64,000 nucleotides of DNA, from NCBI GenBank assembly GCA_023393455.1, contig JAEWLJ010000001.1, positions 1 to 64,000 on the forward strand, given 5' to 3'. Under the pieces are notes generated by a model. That model ran no database searches. It was not told the DNA's origin and worked only from the letters and a program-made list of their open reading frames with translations. A program made the translations under genes and the position numbers. Below, piece by piece: positions 50,786 through 59,743 of this stretch. This DNA is from Methanobacteriota archaeon. Its GTDB lineage: Archaea; Halobacteriota; Methanomicrobia; Methanomicrobiales; Methanoculleaceae. How positions within the stretch are numbered: position 1 is the first letter of the stretch; each line of letters opens with the position of its first letter.

Positions 50786-53179
50786 TTAGTCCCGCCGCAG
50801 GACCAGGAAGGCAACCGCACCAAGGCCGGCCAGAGCAAGGAGTGCTCCGAATCCGGGGGACTGGGTGGGGGTAGCTTCAGTGGTCGTGGTAGCGGTCGGG
50901 GTGACCTCACCGGTCGCGGTCGTGGTCGGGGTAGTCTGAGTTGTCGGGACTGCCTCGACTACGTTGAAGTTCGCGGTCGCGGTCGTGCCGGCCTCGATGG
51001 ACTCGATCTTGACGATGTACTGGTCGGGCTTGAAGCTCGCGCCGTCAACCTCGAACGACCAGGTGTTCGCGCCGTCGCCCTGCTCGACTTTCGTAGTGCC
51101 GGCGACTGAGCCGAAGCCGGAGGCCTCGGTCTTGGTGGTCGGCTGGAACGCAGCGGAAGTCACATCGATGTTCAGCGTGTCGCCGACAGCGAGGTTGGTC
51201 GTGCCGGTGATCGTGAACTTGCTGCCCGCAGCCTTGTCGCCGATCGCGTCGATGAAGATCTGGGGCTCCTCGACAACGAAGGAGAGCCTCATGTAGGTGT
51301 CATCGATGTTCGCGGAATCAAGAGCATTGATCAGCGCGGTCGCTGCAGCGGATGCCTGCAGGTTTGTGAGTGTCGCGTTGAACTGCCCAGTAGGACCATT
51401 TTTATCAACTCCATAGATCTCCCCGGTGATGGAGTTAGCATCAATGCCGAAGCCATTGGTCATCGGGTGGTGGAGGATCGCGTAGTACTGGCCTGCAGTG
51501 AGGTACTTGGTATCTCCACTCTTGAGTTCGAACTCAAAGCTGCCATCAGACTCAACGTTGACGCTTCTGGGACTCAGCGTACCATCGCTTGCTCCATAGT
51601 AGTTCTTACCGAAGACCCAGACCCGTATGTTTGTCGGGTTGCCCTGGGCGATTCCGGTGATCTTCAGGTCGTCACCCTTTGCGACGACTGCACCGCTTGA
51701 GGTTGCCGTAATATAGGCGGGCCTCAACTGGATGGAAGCTGTCGCATACTCCACGTTGGAGAGGTTGTTTTTACCCTGGGGCTCCGAAACTGCGTAGATC
51801 GTGTAGCCGCCAGCATCGAGAGCCCTTGCAAGGGTAGAGGTATCCCACTTCAGAGACCAGGTGTCGTCAGCCTTGACAGTTACGGTGGCGAAAGTACTCG
51901 CATTAAGGTCAGTTGCCTTCTGATCAACCTGCTCGAGATTGACACCGTTGCTGTTGAGGTTCGGGCCGGTCAGGAAGAGGTGGACAGTATCGTTGTCCGT
52001 GCAGGTACCGGAAAGGGTGACTTCCTCACCGATGTAGTAGACACCGTCACCAGATGCGGTGATCGTGACGCTTCCCTTCTCAACCTTTACCTTGACCTCG
52101 TCGTAATCACTCGAGAGTGTCGGGTGCTCGACACGGATAGTGAACTGCTTGTCCTCGGTGGACGTGGTGGTGTTGAACTCGACGTCGATCTTACCGCCGG
52201 CGTCCGTTTTCACGGTCGCGTTGGTGCCAGATATACCGTTCGGCTTGACATCAGGTTGGTTCGGTACGATCATCGGGTTCTTCGCAGAGGCCGCGTCAGG
52301 ACTCTTGACGAACACGTTGTAGTCGGTCTTGGACTCACCGACGATGGTCACGAGGAAGTTGTTCCCGCGGACAACGGTGTCCTTGCTGGACGTGAGGGTG
52401 AGCGTCTTGCTGCGAACCTCGAAGGTCACCGCGGTCGGTTTTGCGGGTTCAAATGCAGCGGTGTTGTTCCACTTCGCCTGGACGGTGTAGATACCCGGCT
52501 TAACGTCTGTCAGGGTGATGGCAGTCGTGTTGGCCGCAGTTCCGTTGAGAGGCAGATTGAACGATGGCGAGGCGGGCCCTAACGATGTCACTAAACCGCC
52601 GTCGGGTGTTCTAACCTCGATCTGCATATCGAATCCGTTGTCGGGGTCCGCGACGTCGGCTCCAGGAAGCCTAATGTTGTGTTTGATCTCAAACGCAACC
52701 TGGTCAGAACGAGACACCGACTTGTCCTTCACGGACGAGGTGGTCATTTCATTCTTGGTCTTATCCCACAGCTTGACATCAAGCGATGTCGAGGGCTTGT
52801 CGACGAGGAAGAAACCATCGGCCGCTGATTGGTTGGTGAATTGACCGTTCCCGTTGCTGAATGCATACCATGCTCCGATTCGTGTATCGAAGTCGGATGC
52901 ATCCACTTCGAACCCCGTTGCATCGATTATAGGGATGGTCTTCCCGATAGTCGCAGCATTCGGATTTGAAACGCTGGTGTAGAAGACCAGGGTTCCGTTT
53001 TCCTCATAACTCGCGGTAGCATCATGTGTTGCATTAAACACCAAACTCAGGTTGACGGATTTCTCGCCAATGTAGACAGTGGAGCCATTGTTCTCAATCG
53101 TCCGTGCCGCAGCCGGTGCAACGACCAGCGCAGCCGCGAGGATCATGGCGACAACCATCAGTTTTGTCATACTCTTCAT
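50786..53179 (-). CDS. Major S-layer-type surface protein with DUF3821 modules and PGF-CTERM
   Basis: The 797-residue protein has a signal peptide (MKSMTKLMVVAMILAAALVV), an N-terminal S-layer region (STVYIGEKSVNLSLVFNATH), several Ig-like strands, two DUF3821-type modules (TDNDTVHLFLTGPNLNSNGV and GNPTNIRVWVFGKNYYGAS), a Thr-rich spacer and a PGF-CTERM end (TQSPGFGALLALAGLGAVAF plus LRRD). It probably forms the cell-surface lattice, lipid-anchored by archaeosortase and glycosylated at its N-x-S/T sites. GGAGGT (53185-53190) six nt before ATG 53179 sets the start. TATA TTAATATATC at 53304-53313 implies a leader of about 100 nt. Confidence 0.85.
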   Translation of the reverse strand: MKSMTKLMVVAMILAAALVVAPAAARTIENNGSTVYIGEKSVNLSLVFNATHDATASYEENGTLVFYTSVSNPNAATIGKTIPIIDATGFEVDASDFDTRIGAWYAFSNGNGQFTNQSAADGFFLVDKPSTSLDVKLWDKTKNEMTTSSVKDKSVSRSDQVAFEIKHNIRLPGADVADPDNGFDMQIEVRTPDGGLVTSLGPASPSFNLPLNGTAANTTAITLTDVKPGIYTVQAKWNNTAAFEPAKPTAVTFEVRSKTLTLTSSKDTVVRGNNFLVTIVGESKTDYNVFVKSPDAASAKNPMIVPNQPDVKPNGISGTNATVKTDAGGKIDVEFNTTTSTEDKQFTIRVEHPTLSSDYDEVKVKVEKGSVTITASGDGVYYIGEEVTLSGTCTDNDTVHLFLTGPNLNSNGVNLEQVDQKATDLNASTFATVTVKADDTWSLKWDTSTLARALDAGGYTIYAVSEPQGKNNLSNVEYATASIQLRPAYITATSSGAVVAKGDDLKITGIAQGNPTNIRVWVFGKNYYGASDGTLSPRSVNVESDGSFEFELKSGDTKYLTAGQYYAILHHPMTNGFGIDANSITGEIYGVDKNGPTGQFNATLTNLQASAAATALINALDSANIDDTYMRLSFVVEEPQIFIDAIGDKAAGSKFTITGTTNLAVGDTLNIDVTSAAFQPTTKTEASGFGSVAGTTKVEQGDGANTWSFEVDGASFKPDQYIVKIESIEAGTTATANFNVVEAVPTTQTTPTTTATGEVTPTATTTTEATPTQSPGFGALLALAGLGAVAFLVLRRD

Positions 53180-53303
53180 ACTATACCTCCATTTGTGATG
53201 ACATGAGGGAATGTGAACGCGAGGTACTCGACAGACGTCGAATACGGGTTCACCACGCTCTATACTCCGATTCACGGAATATGTCACAATATTTGTGGAA
53301 CAC

Positions 53304-53313
53304 TTAATATATC
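53304..53313 (-). promoter_or_regulatory. TATA box of the S-layer gene
   Basis: On the minus strand the sequence reads GATATATTAA. The expected transcription start is near 53282, giving a leader of about 100 nt, longer than for most genes here. Confidence 0.5.
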
Positions 53314-53616
53314 CTTTGTGGTCGACCGGGTGTCCGACGCCCCCGAAAGGCACCACAATACTGGAAAACGCCCCGAATACGTCAGGATCACGCTTCATTC
53401 CCGGATCACCGGAGTCCATAGATACGCGAGGATAAAAATCTTACTCCGCGGATTAGCGGGAACTCCCGACCCCGGCAGCGCTCCCTGCGCGACCCTGCCG
53501 CGCTTTCTCTCCGTGGTGCCGCACGCGCCCTGCACTGCCCGGACGGGATCGGTGCCGGTGCCCGCCGTGCCCGCACCCCGGCCGGCCGCCCCCGGCGGGG
53601 AGACCACCGGAGCACG

Positions 53617-53626
53617 TATATATAAG
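53617..53626 (+). promoter_or_regulatory. TATA box of the thymidylate synthase gene
   Basis: TATATATAAG, about 50 nt before the ATG at 53677. Confidence 0.5.
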
Positions 53627-53676
53627 ACCGTTCCCAGTGGGGAGCCTTTTCTACCCCGGCCCGCAAACTATTCTCT

Positions 53677-54402
53677 ATGCGGATCATTCGGGCGCCTACG
53701 CTCGCACGGGCACACGAACTGGCGGTCAGGACCGTCCTCGAGAAAGGATGGGTGCTGGACACCGAGAACGACGAGGCGACGATCGAGTGCGAGGAACTCG
53801 CGCTCGAGGTGGAGTCGCCGGAGAGCGAGCCGATGGCAAGCCCCGCCTCAAGGTTCCAGCAGCGGTTCCTGGACGTCTACGCAGAGAACCTCCTCAAGGG
53901 TTCCGATGCAAAGTTCGAGTACGACTACCACCGGCGGCTCTTCGACTGGGGCGAAACCCTCACGGTGAACGGCGAGGACGTCCACGTCGACCAGATCGAT
54001 TACATCGCCCGGAAACTCAGGCAAGCCCCGAACTCCCGGCGGGCGGTCGCGATCACCTGGAACCCCGTCGTCGACGAGAACCTGGACGACTGCCCCTGCC
54101 TGCAGCTCGTCCAGTGCCTGGTGCGGGACGGGAAACTCCAGATGAAGGTCGTCTTCAGGAGCAACGACATCCTCTCCGCCGCCGGCTCCAATATGTATGC
54201 GCTCGTCCGCCTCCAGAAGATGATCGCGGACAGGCTCGGCGTGCCCTGCGGGCGCTACACCCACATCGCGCTCGTCCCCCACGTTTACTACCGCCGGGAT
54301 ATCAACGATATCGAGCCGTTTTGTAGATCAGGCGCCGAGATCCGGCCTGTTGCCGAAGTCTGCCGGGCCTGCGGAAAGTGCCCGCGCTCGTCCGGGGCAT
54401 AA
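53677..54402 (+). CDS. thyA: Archaeal-type thymidylate synthase
   Basis: The 241-residue protein matches the short archaeal thymidylate synthase family (MRIIRAPTLARAHELAVRTV, SRFQQRFLDVYAENLLKGSD, DYHRRLFDWGETLTVN), with the catalytic cysteine in DDCPCLQLVQCLVRDGKLQM and the nucleotide-binding RSNDILSAAGSNMYAL. It makes dTMP from dUMP. It ends with a cysteine-rich tail, VCRACGKCPRSSG, not part of the catalytic fold. Confidence 0.88.
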   Translation: MRIIRAPTLARAHELAVRTVLEKGWVLDTENDEATIECEELALEVESPESEPMASPASRFQQRFLDVYAENLLKGSDAKFEYDYHRRLFDWGETLTVNGEDVHVDQIDYIARKLRQAPNSRRAVAITWNPVVDENLDDCPCLQLVQCLVRDGKLQMKVVFRSNDILSAAGSNMYALVRLQKMIADRLGVPCGRYTHIALVPHVYYRRDINDIEPFCRSGAEIRPVAEVCRACGKCPRSSGA

Positions 54403-54454
54403 ACCCCGGCCGTCACTTTAATTAAGATTCACAGACAACATTTTAGAGCCCAAT

Positions 54455-54527
54455 AGCCCGGTAGTGTAGCGGTCAATCATGTGAGACTCTGGATCTCGCG
54501 ACAGCAGTTCGAATCTGCTCCGGGCTA
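54455..54527 (+). tRNA. tRNA-Gln (anticodon CTG)
   Basis: Cloverleaf: acceptor AGCCCGG/CCGGGCT, anticodon stem TGAGA/TCTCG with loop CTCTGGA (CTG), T-arm AGCAG TTCGAAT CTGCT. CCA not encoded. The next gene starts 48 nt later. Confidence 0.9.
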
Positions 54528-54575
54528 CTCAATCTTTTTCTCCGTCTACAAACGGCATACACCGGAGGGTGGTAT

Positions 54576-55406
54576 ATGATTGATCACAATCTCGGCTGCA
54601 CCGTGCGCCTCGATGACGAAGGGACCCTCGCCCTGCTCGCGGACCTCTACGAAGACGGCGCAATCCGCCACATCCAGGTGCAGGCCGTCCCCCTGCCCCG
54701 GCCGGTCTTCCGGGAACGCCTCGACCAGGTCGCCGCGTCCGGCATCCCTTCGGTCGTCCACGCACCCCACCACAGCCACGGCGTCAACCCCTGCGCCCCG
54801 GCGGCGTACGACGACCGGCCGGCGAAAGAGATCGAGGAATATATAGAAGAGGCAATGAACCGGACGTATGAGGCCGCCGACATCCTCGGCGCGGAGACGA
54901 TCGTCCTCCACGCGGGGAGGTACGAGTCGGGGGGACGGCTCGCTGCCATCGAGACATTCGCCCACTTCCTCGACCGCCACAACGACCCCCGCCTCACCCT
55001 CGAGAACCTCCCATCGGTCTACGCCGGCTACCCCCTCCTCGGGAACACCGCCGGAGAACTCACGGCGCTCGCGGGCGAAAAGATCACCCGGTTCTGCCTC
55101 GACTTTCCCCACCTTGCCTGCACCGCAAATTATCGACATCTCTCGTTTGCGGCTGAACTGGAGCGGTTCGAGGAACTCGACGTGGCCCTCCACCACCTCT
55201 CGAACATCCGGCGGAACTCGATCACCGACGAGCACCTCGCACTCGACCACCCCGACGGCGGCCTCGATCTTGCGGCGGTCTTTGCCCGGCTGCGGCGACA
55301 CCCCGCCGTCCCGACGACGCTCGAGTACAAGGATGACTCGGTGGAGATCTACACCCGGCAGGTGAAGGTCTTTGCCGGGCTCTGGGAAGACCGTGCCGGG
55401 GAGTGA
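54576..55406 (+). CDS. TIM-barrel sugar phosphate isomerase/epimerase-family protein
   Basis: The 276-residue product has the xylose-isomerase-like (AP endonuclease 2) barrel pattern: strands GIPSVVHAPHHSHGVNP, ETIVLHAGRYESGG, RLTLENLPSV, FCLDFPHLACTA, VALHHLSNIRR and VPTTLEYKDD, with metal-ligand-type His, Glu and Asp at the strand ends. The function is undefined (isomerase or nuclease-like). GGAGGGT precedes ATG 54576; it may be co-transcribed with tRNA-Gln. Confidence 0.75.
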   Translation: MIDHNLGCTVRLDDEGTLALLADLYEDGAIRHIQVQAVPLPRPVFRERLDQVAASGIPSVVHAPHHSHGVNPCAPAAYDDRPAKEIEEYIEEAMNRTYEAADILGAETIVLHAGRYESGGRLAAIETFAHFLDRHNDPRLTLENLPSVYAGYPLLGNTAGELTALAGEKITRFCLDFPHLACTANYRHLSFAAELERFEELDVALHHLSNIRRNSITDEHLALDHPDGGLDLAAVFARLRRHPAVPTTLEYKDDSVEIYTRQVKVFAGLWEDRAGE

Positions 55407-55526
55407 ACCGCACCCGTAGCACATCGGGGCCGCCCCGAAGAATTGGCCCGACAGCAGCAGTCGTGATCCCGCTCGACCGGGGAAAGCAAAACCCTATATG
55501 CGCGGGAAATCCTATTGACGTGTGCA

Positions 55527-55787
55527 ATGATCCTTGAATATATCACCGCGGCACTCGAACACGCCCGCTACGAGATCATCGAGGACGACGAACCGTATTA
55601 CGGAGAGATCCCGGAACTTCCCGGGGTCTTTGCAACCGGCAGGACGCTGGAAGAGTGCAGGAGAAACCTTGCCGGCGTCATCGACGAATGGTTGATCATA
55701 CGGCTCCGGCGCGGCCTCCCGATACCTCCGATCGGCGGCCGCACCGTGGGAGAGATCGTCAGGGTGGATACGGGTGCCGGAGCATAG
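55527..55787 (+). CDS. hicB: HicB-family antitoxin
   Basis: The 86-residue protein has the HicB fold: YEIIEDDEPYYGEIPELPGV and FATGRTLEECRRNLAGVIDE. It partners the overlapping HicA-like gene. Start ATG 55527 rather than the TTG at 55515. Confidence 0.85.
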   Translation: MILEYITAALEHARYEIIEDDEPYYGEIPELPGVFATGRTLEECRRNLAGVIDEWLIIRLRRGLPIPPIGGRTVGEIVRVDTGAGA

Positions 55788-56004
55788 GATCAGACCCGTC
55801 TCATGGAACCAACTTGTGAAGAATCTTCAGGCCCTGGGATTCGAGGGGCCGTGCCAGGGAGGGAGACACCCATTCATGGTGAAAGAGGATCTCGTTCTGA
55901 CCATCCCAAACCCACACAGGTCAGAGATCAGTGTCGACCTGCTCGTGCGCATCCTCCGGCAGGCGGGCATATCTCGTGAGGAATGGAATCAGCTCGCCAG
56001 GTAG
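55774..56004 (+). CDS. hicA: HicA-family mRNA interferase toxin
   Basis: The 76-residue protein has a dsRNA-binding-like fold with VSWNQLVKNLQALGFEGPCQ, the catalytic-His segment GGRHPFMVKEDLVLTIPNPH and ISVDLLVRILRQAGISREEW. GTG start at 55774, overlapping hicB by 14 nt. Confidence 0.85.
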   Translation: MPEHRIRPVSWNQLVKNLQALGFEGPCQGGRHPFMVKEDLVLTIPNPHRSEISVDLLVRILRQAGISREEWNQLAR

Positions 56005-56182
56005 CGGCTCGTTCCACTATATTTTGTGGCTGTGAGGGGCAACTGCCCCAACTCAAGTCGGGGACTCCTCGGCCTATGACTCTGAACGATCTTCAGGAAC
56101 CCCGGGCAATATTGATCTTTCGGGGGGAGGAGGACGGGTGACCGGCCCAATCCGGCCCCTCCGCGATCGATCTGTTGCCATC

Positions 56183-56917
56183 TCACGCCAGCAGCGCCGC
56201 GATGATCCCGGTTAGAAAGATCCCGTCAAACGTCCCCGCTCCCCCGATACTCGCCATCGGCGCCCCCAGTTCCGGGATATGGTGGAGGTTCAAGAGATCC
56301 GCCCCGATCAGGGTGCCGAGCGTCCCGCTCACGTAGGCGATGATCACCGCCGCGGCCGGGACGCCGCCGGAAAAGAGCGAGAGGATCAGCGCCGCGAAGA
56401 GCGCCGCGAGCGGCGGGATGAAGAACGGCGTCGCGATCCCGAGACCCGGCACCGGGCGGGCGACCAGTTTAGTTACGACCGTCACGACCGCGACCCCGAC
56501 AAGAGCGAGGGCGAAGAGCAGGTAGCCGCCGCTGAGAACGACCGAGTCATAGAGCAGGTAGAGTGATATCAGGACGGGGATCACTGCGCCGCCGACGTTG
56601 ACCGCGAGGACGGTGCGCGGTGTCTGCTGCGGGATGCGGTAGAGCCGCCCGTACATCACGGCGTAACGGTCGTAGGCCGCCGCCCCCGGCCGGCCTTCAA
56701 GCGTCCTCACCGGGATATTGATGAAACTCCCGACAAGCGTCAGGATGAGGATGAGGAGCGCCTGCCACCAGGAAAACCCGAGCCGCGTGAACGTCGCCCC
56801 GATAGCCGAGAGAAAGAGGATCGGAAAGACGATGACGGCGAGGAGAAAGAGAGCGAGCAGTCCGACGAAGAAAAGGAGCATCAACGGGGAGAAGGGGTTG
56901 AAGACTACCCGGTCCAT
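56183..56917 (-). CDS. DUF1614 integral membrane protein
   Basis: The 244-residue hydrophobic protein (about seven helices) matches the DUF1614 family: SFINIPVRTLEGR, AVNVGGAVIPVLISLYLLYD and a C-terminal GADLLNLHHIPELGAPMASI, IGGAGTFDGIFLTGII. Function unknown. It is the last gene after fibrillarin on this strand, but 31 nt separate their ends. Confidence 0.75.
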   Translation of the reverse strand: MDRVVFNPFSPLMLLFFVGLLALFLLAVIVFPILFLSAIGATFTRLGFSWWQALLILILTLVGSFINIPVRTLEGRPGAAAYDRYAVMYGRLYRIPQQTPRTVLAVNVGGAVIPVLISLYLLYDSVVLSGGYLLFALALVGVAVVTVVTKLVARPVPGLGIATPFFIPPLAALFAALILSLFSGGVPAAAVIIAYVSGTLGTLIGADLLNLHHIPELGAPMASIGGAGTFDGIFLTGIIAALLA

Positions 56918-56948
56918 GTGATGGAGTCGCTCTCCCCTCTAATATATA

Positions 56949-57551
56949 CTACTCCCGGAGGGTGCAGACGATCGCGGCGTGGTCGTGGTGGTAGGGGTCG
57001 AGCCACCGGACGTCCGCGATATTGAGGCGCTGCTCGAGCCCGGCCCGCGCCCCGGCGAGCACCTCGGCCGGGTCCTGCCGGACGTCCACGCTCCGGGTCT
57101 TGAGCATCAGGATGAGATGGCCGCCCGGTTTGAGGAAGACGATGTTCTTCATCGCGATCTCGACCTGGTTCGGCTGCGCAACGTCCTGGTAGACCAGATC
57201 GACCGCCTCCATGAACGGTGCATACTCATCCGGCCGGTTCGCGTCGGCCATGATCGGGACGATGTTCCTCCTCCGGCGGGCCACCTCGAGGAGATCCTGC
57301 ATCGGCCGGGGCGCAAACTCCACCGCGTAGACCGTCTCGACGTAGTCGGCGACGTGCGAGACCGTGGTTCCGTTCGCCGCACCGAGGTAGAGCACCCTCA
57401 TCTCCGGCGTCAGTTCCACCCCGCCGCCGAGGGTGTAGAGCGCCGCAAGCTTGCTCCGGTAGGGGTCCCAGACCCGGTAGCCGTCGAGCGTCCGCTCCCC
57501 GTAGACCCCGCCCTCGCCGGGCGAGACCAGCATGTTCCCGAGCCGGATCAT
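56949..57551 (-). CDS. flpA: Fibrillarin-like rRNA/tRNA 2'-O-methyltransferase
   Basis: The 200-residue protein has fibrillarin signatures: RVWDPYRSKLAALYTLGGGV, VLYLGAANGTTVSHVADYV (SAM site) and AVDLVYQDVAQPNQVEIAMK, with LKTRSVDVRQDP near the catalytic Lys. Catalytic part of box C/D RNPs. It overlaps nop5 by 4 nt. It is shorter than the usual 225-230 residues at the N-terminus. Confidence 0.92.
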   Translation of the reverse strand: MIRLGNMLVSPGEGGVYGERTLDGYRVWDPYRSKLAALYTLGGGVELTPEMRVLYLGAANGTTVSHVADYVETVYAVEFAPRPMQDLLEVARRRRNIVPIMADANRPDEYAPFMEAVDLVYQDVAQPNQVEIAMKNIVFLKPGGHLILMLKTRSVDVRQDPAEVLAGARAGLEQRLNIADVRWLDPYHHDHAAIVCTLRE

Positions 57552-58408
57552 GCCTCGACCCCCGCCTCGTCGATCCGTGCCTGGGCGCCCTCGAGGAACT
57601 CCGGCACCGCCTCGCCCCGGTAGTAGTCGAGCCGGGCAGCGATGGCGAGTTTCGCCGCGAGCACCCGGGCCACACGACCCCGCAGATCCTTTGAGGCGTT
57701 GTGGACCCGGCGGTGCTGGAAGATGATCCCGTGCTTCGGCGGCGGTGTCCCACCCCGGAGGTGAGAGAAGAGGGCCCGCTCCGAGCCGAGGACCTGGATG
57801 GTGCTCCCCGGCATCCTCGCGAGCGCCTCAAGCCCTCCCGCACGGGAGAGGAGCCGGGCCGCGACCAGCCCGCCGATGAGGGCACTCGTATTCGGCATCA
57901 CCTCATCGGCCCGGGCCGAGACCTCCCGCATCAGGCGGGTTCTCGTCCCGGCGAGCCGCTCGATCTCGTCGGCGACGTCCGATAACCCTCCCCTCGCCCC
58001 TTTCCGGACGATGCCGAGCATCTTCTTCGCCGGAAGGCTGCGGTACTTCCGGGAGAACGAGGGGTTCGTGACCTGGTACCACTCCGCTGCACGTTCCGAG
58101 AGGAGGTTGATGACGCGGTCGAGCTCATCGAGCATCCTGACCATCTGGAGGAGTTCGACGTCCCGGCCCTGGTATGCCCGGGCGATCTTCTGCCGGGCAA
58201 GGACGGTGCAGACGGAGCGGAGCAGGTCGACGTACTCCTCCCGTGTCCGGACGACTCCGCAGTCCCGGGCAGCCTCCCAGTCGATGGGAACGTACGACTC
58301 CATACCGGTGCGGAGCGCGGCGGCCCGCTCGGCGAGCGCGGCCGGATCGGTGCCGGCCCCCCGGCACCCCTCCTCGTCGACGTCCCCGAACCAGTAGCGC
58401 TGTAGCAT
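57548..58408 (-). CDS. nop5: Nop5/Nop56 box C/D RNP core protein
   Basis: The 286-residue protein has the Nop domain (SVTL-like region replaced by MPNTSALIGGLVAARLLSRA, GSTIQVLGSERALFSHLRGG, PKHGIIFQHRRVHNASKDLR) and an N-terminal coiled coil. It bridges L7Ae and fibrillarin on box C/D guide RNAs. Start ATG 58408 (MLQRYWFGDVDEEG). The long basic tail of many homologues is absent. Confidence 0.88.
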   Translation of the reverse strand: MLQRYWFGDVDEEGCRGAGTDPAALAERAAALRTGMESYVPIDWEAARDCGVVRTREEYVDLLRSVCTVLARQKIARAYQGRDVELLQMVRMLDELDRVINLLSERAAEWYQVTNPSFSRKYRSLPAKKMLGIVRKGARGGLSDVADEIERLAGTRTRLMREVSARADEVMPNTSALIGGLVAARLLSRAGGLEALARMPGSTIQVLGSERALFSHLRGGTPPPKHGIIFQHRRVHNASKDLRGRVARVLAAKLAIAARLDYYRGEAVPEFLEGAQARIDEAGVEA

Positions 58409-58442
58409 GGTACGGTATTGGGAGGCAGTCGATATAAGAACG

Positions 58443-59717
58443 TCAGGCAAGACCGAAGGAGTAGACCATCACCGGGACCATGATCGCCCCCATGCAGTAG
58501 ACCCGGCGGACGTTGACGAGAGTCGGGACGTAACCGACGGCGGTCGCGAGCAGGAGGACGAGCACCCCGAACGGGCCGCAGAGGAAGAGGGAGAGGAGGG
58601 CGACGAAGGCGATGACAGTGTGATTGAGCCTCGTGATGTTCACGCCGGAGAACCACGCGGCCATCGACGAGAGGCGGATGGTGATGAGGTAGGCGCCGAT
58701 CGCGGCCAGCGCACCCGCAAGGAGGATGGCGGTCGCCGGCGGGATCTCCTCGAGCGCCCCGATCGCCGCCATAACACCGCTCCGGGTCCGGGCTATGGCA
58801 TAGAATGCCGCAAGCCCGAGGAAGGCGTTCACGGTGTTTGCGGCGCTCGTCGCGAGGATGTACTCCCGGGGGTTGGAGTCGTAGCCGACGACCGAGGTGA
58901 GCAGTGCGTTTGCCGTGGCGCTCGAGAGGCCCGGGAGCCAGCCGACGAGAGCGCCGGCGGCCGAGCCGAGGAGGGAGCCCCGCCGGAGTGCGCCCGCGGG
59001 GAGGTCGATCCCCGTGAAACGCTGTTCGGGCATCGTCCCGTGCGACGCATGGAGGAGGACCGCGATCCCGAAGAGCCCGGAGAGAAGGGGCATCAGCACC
59101 CCGGACTCGCCGCCCGTTGGCCAGGCGAGGAAGGAGTAGCCGAGCGAGAAGAGGCCGAGGAGCCCGGATACCGCAAAGACCGCGAGCGCCCATCCGGGAG
59201 ATTCGGAGACGACGATGAGGTAGCCGGCGACGGCGAGAATGACAAGACCGATCCCCCAGTCGATCGCCGGCTGGAGCGCCGGGAGGAAGAGGACGAACGC
59301 CACCGCGAGCGGGAGGGAGAAGGCGACCCCTGCAGCGCTCCCGAGAGCCGATATCCTGACGGCCTCCTCTCCCCGGCCCTCGAGGCAGAGGGCATGCGCG
59401 GGGAGGACCGCAAGCGATGTGTCGGCGTCGGGGATGCCGAGGAAGGTGCCCGGGACGTTGTCGAGGAACGTATGCGTAACAAGCGTGGAGAACATGGCCG
59501 AGGCGATGAAGGCCGGATCGAACCAGGCGAGCAGGAGCGCCTGGAGGGAGAGGAGAACGCCCGCCACGGTGTTTGCATGGATCCCGGGAACGAGGCCGCT
59601 CACGGCGCCGCAACCGATGCCGACCGCTGTCCCAAGCACGATACTCGCGAGCACGTGAAATAACGGTCGAAGCGGGCGGGGATAAATCAACCGAATTGCG
59701 TTCCCCGATACAGTCAT
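58443..59717 (-). CDS. TctA/DUF112-like membrane transporter
   Basis: The 424-residue protein has about ten to twelve helices and family motifs of the tripartite tricarboxylate transporter permease TctA: GAVSGLVPGIHANTVAGVLL, a second GALVGWLPGLSSATANALLT, and LATSAANTVNAFLGLAAFYA. The two glycine-rich PG hairpins form an internal repeat. No binding protein or small TctB gene is present, so the substrate is unknown. Divergent from hemD. Confidence 0.75.
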   Translation of the reverse strand: MTVSGNAIRLIYPRPLRPLFHVLASIVLGTAVGIGCGAVSGLVPGIHANTVAGVLLSLQALLLAWFDPAFIASAMFSTLVTHTFLDNVPGTFLGIPDADTSLAVLPAHALCLEGRGEEAVRISALGSAAGVAFSLPLAVAFVLFLPALQPAIDWGIGLVILAVAGYLIVVSESPGWALAVFAVSGLLGLFSLGYSFLAWPTGGESGVLMPLLSGLFGIAVLLHASHGTMPEQRFTGIDLPAGALRRGSLLGSAAGALVGWLPGLSSATANALLTSVVGYDSNPREYILATSAANTVNAFLGLAAFYAIARTRSGVMAAIGALEEIPPATAILLAGALAAIGAYLITIRLSSMAAWFSGVNITRLNHTVIAFVALLSLFLCGPFGVLVLLLATAVGYVPTLVNVRRVYCMGAIMVPVMVYSFGLA

Positions 59718-59743
59718 ATTCCACCGGGGCGAAGGTTGTAGCG

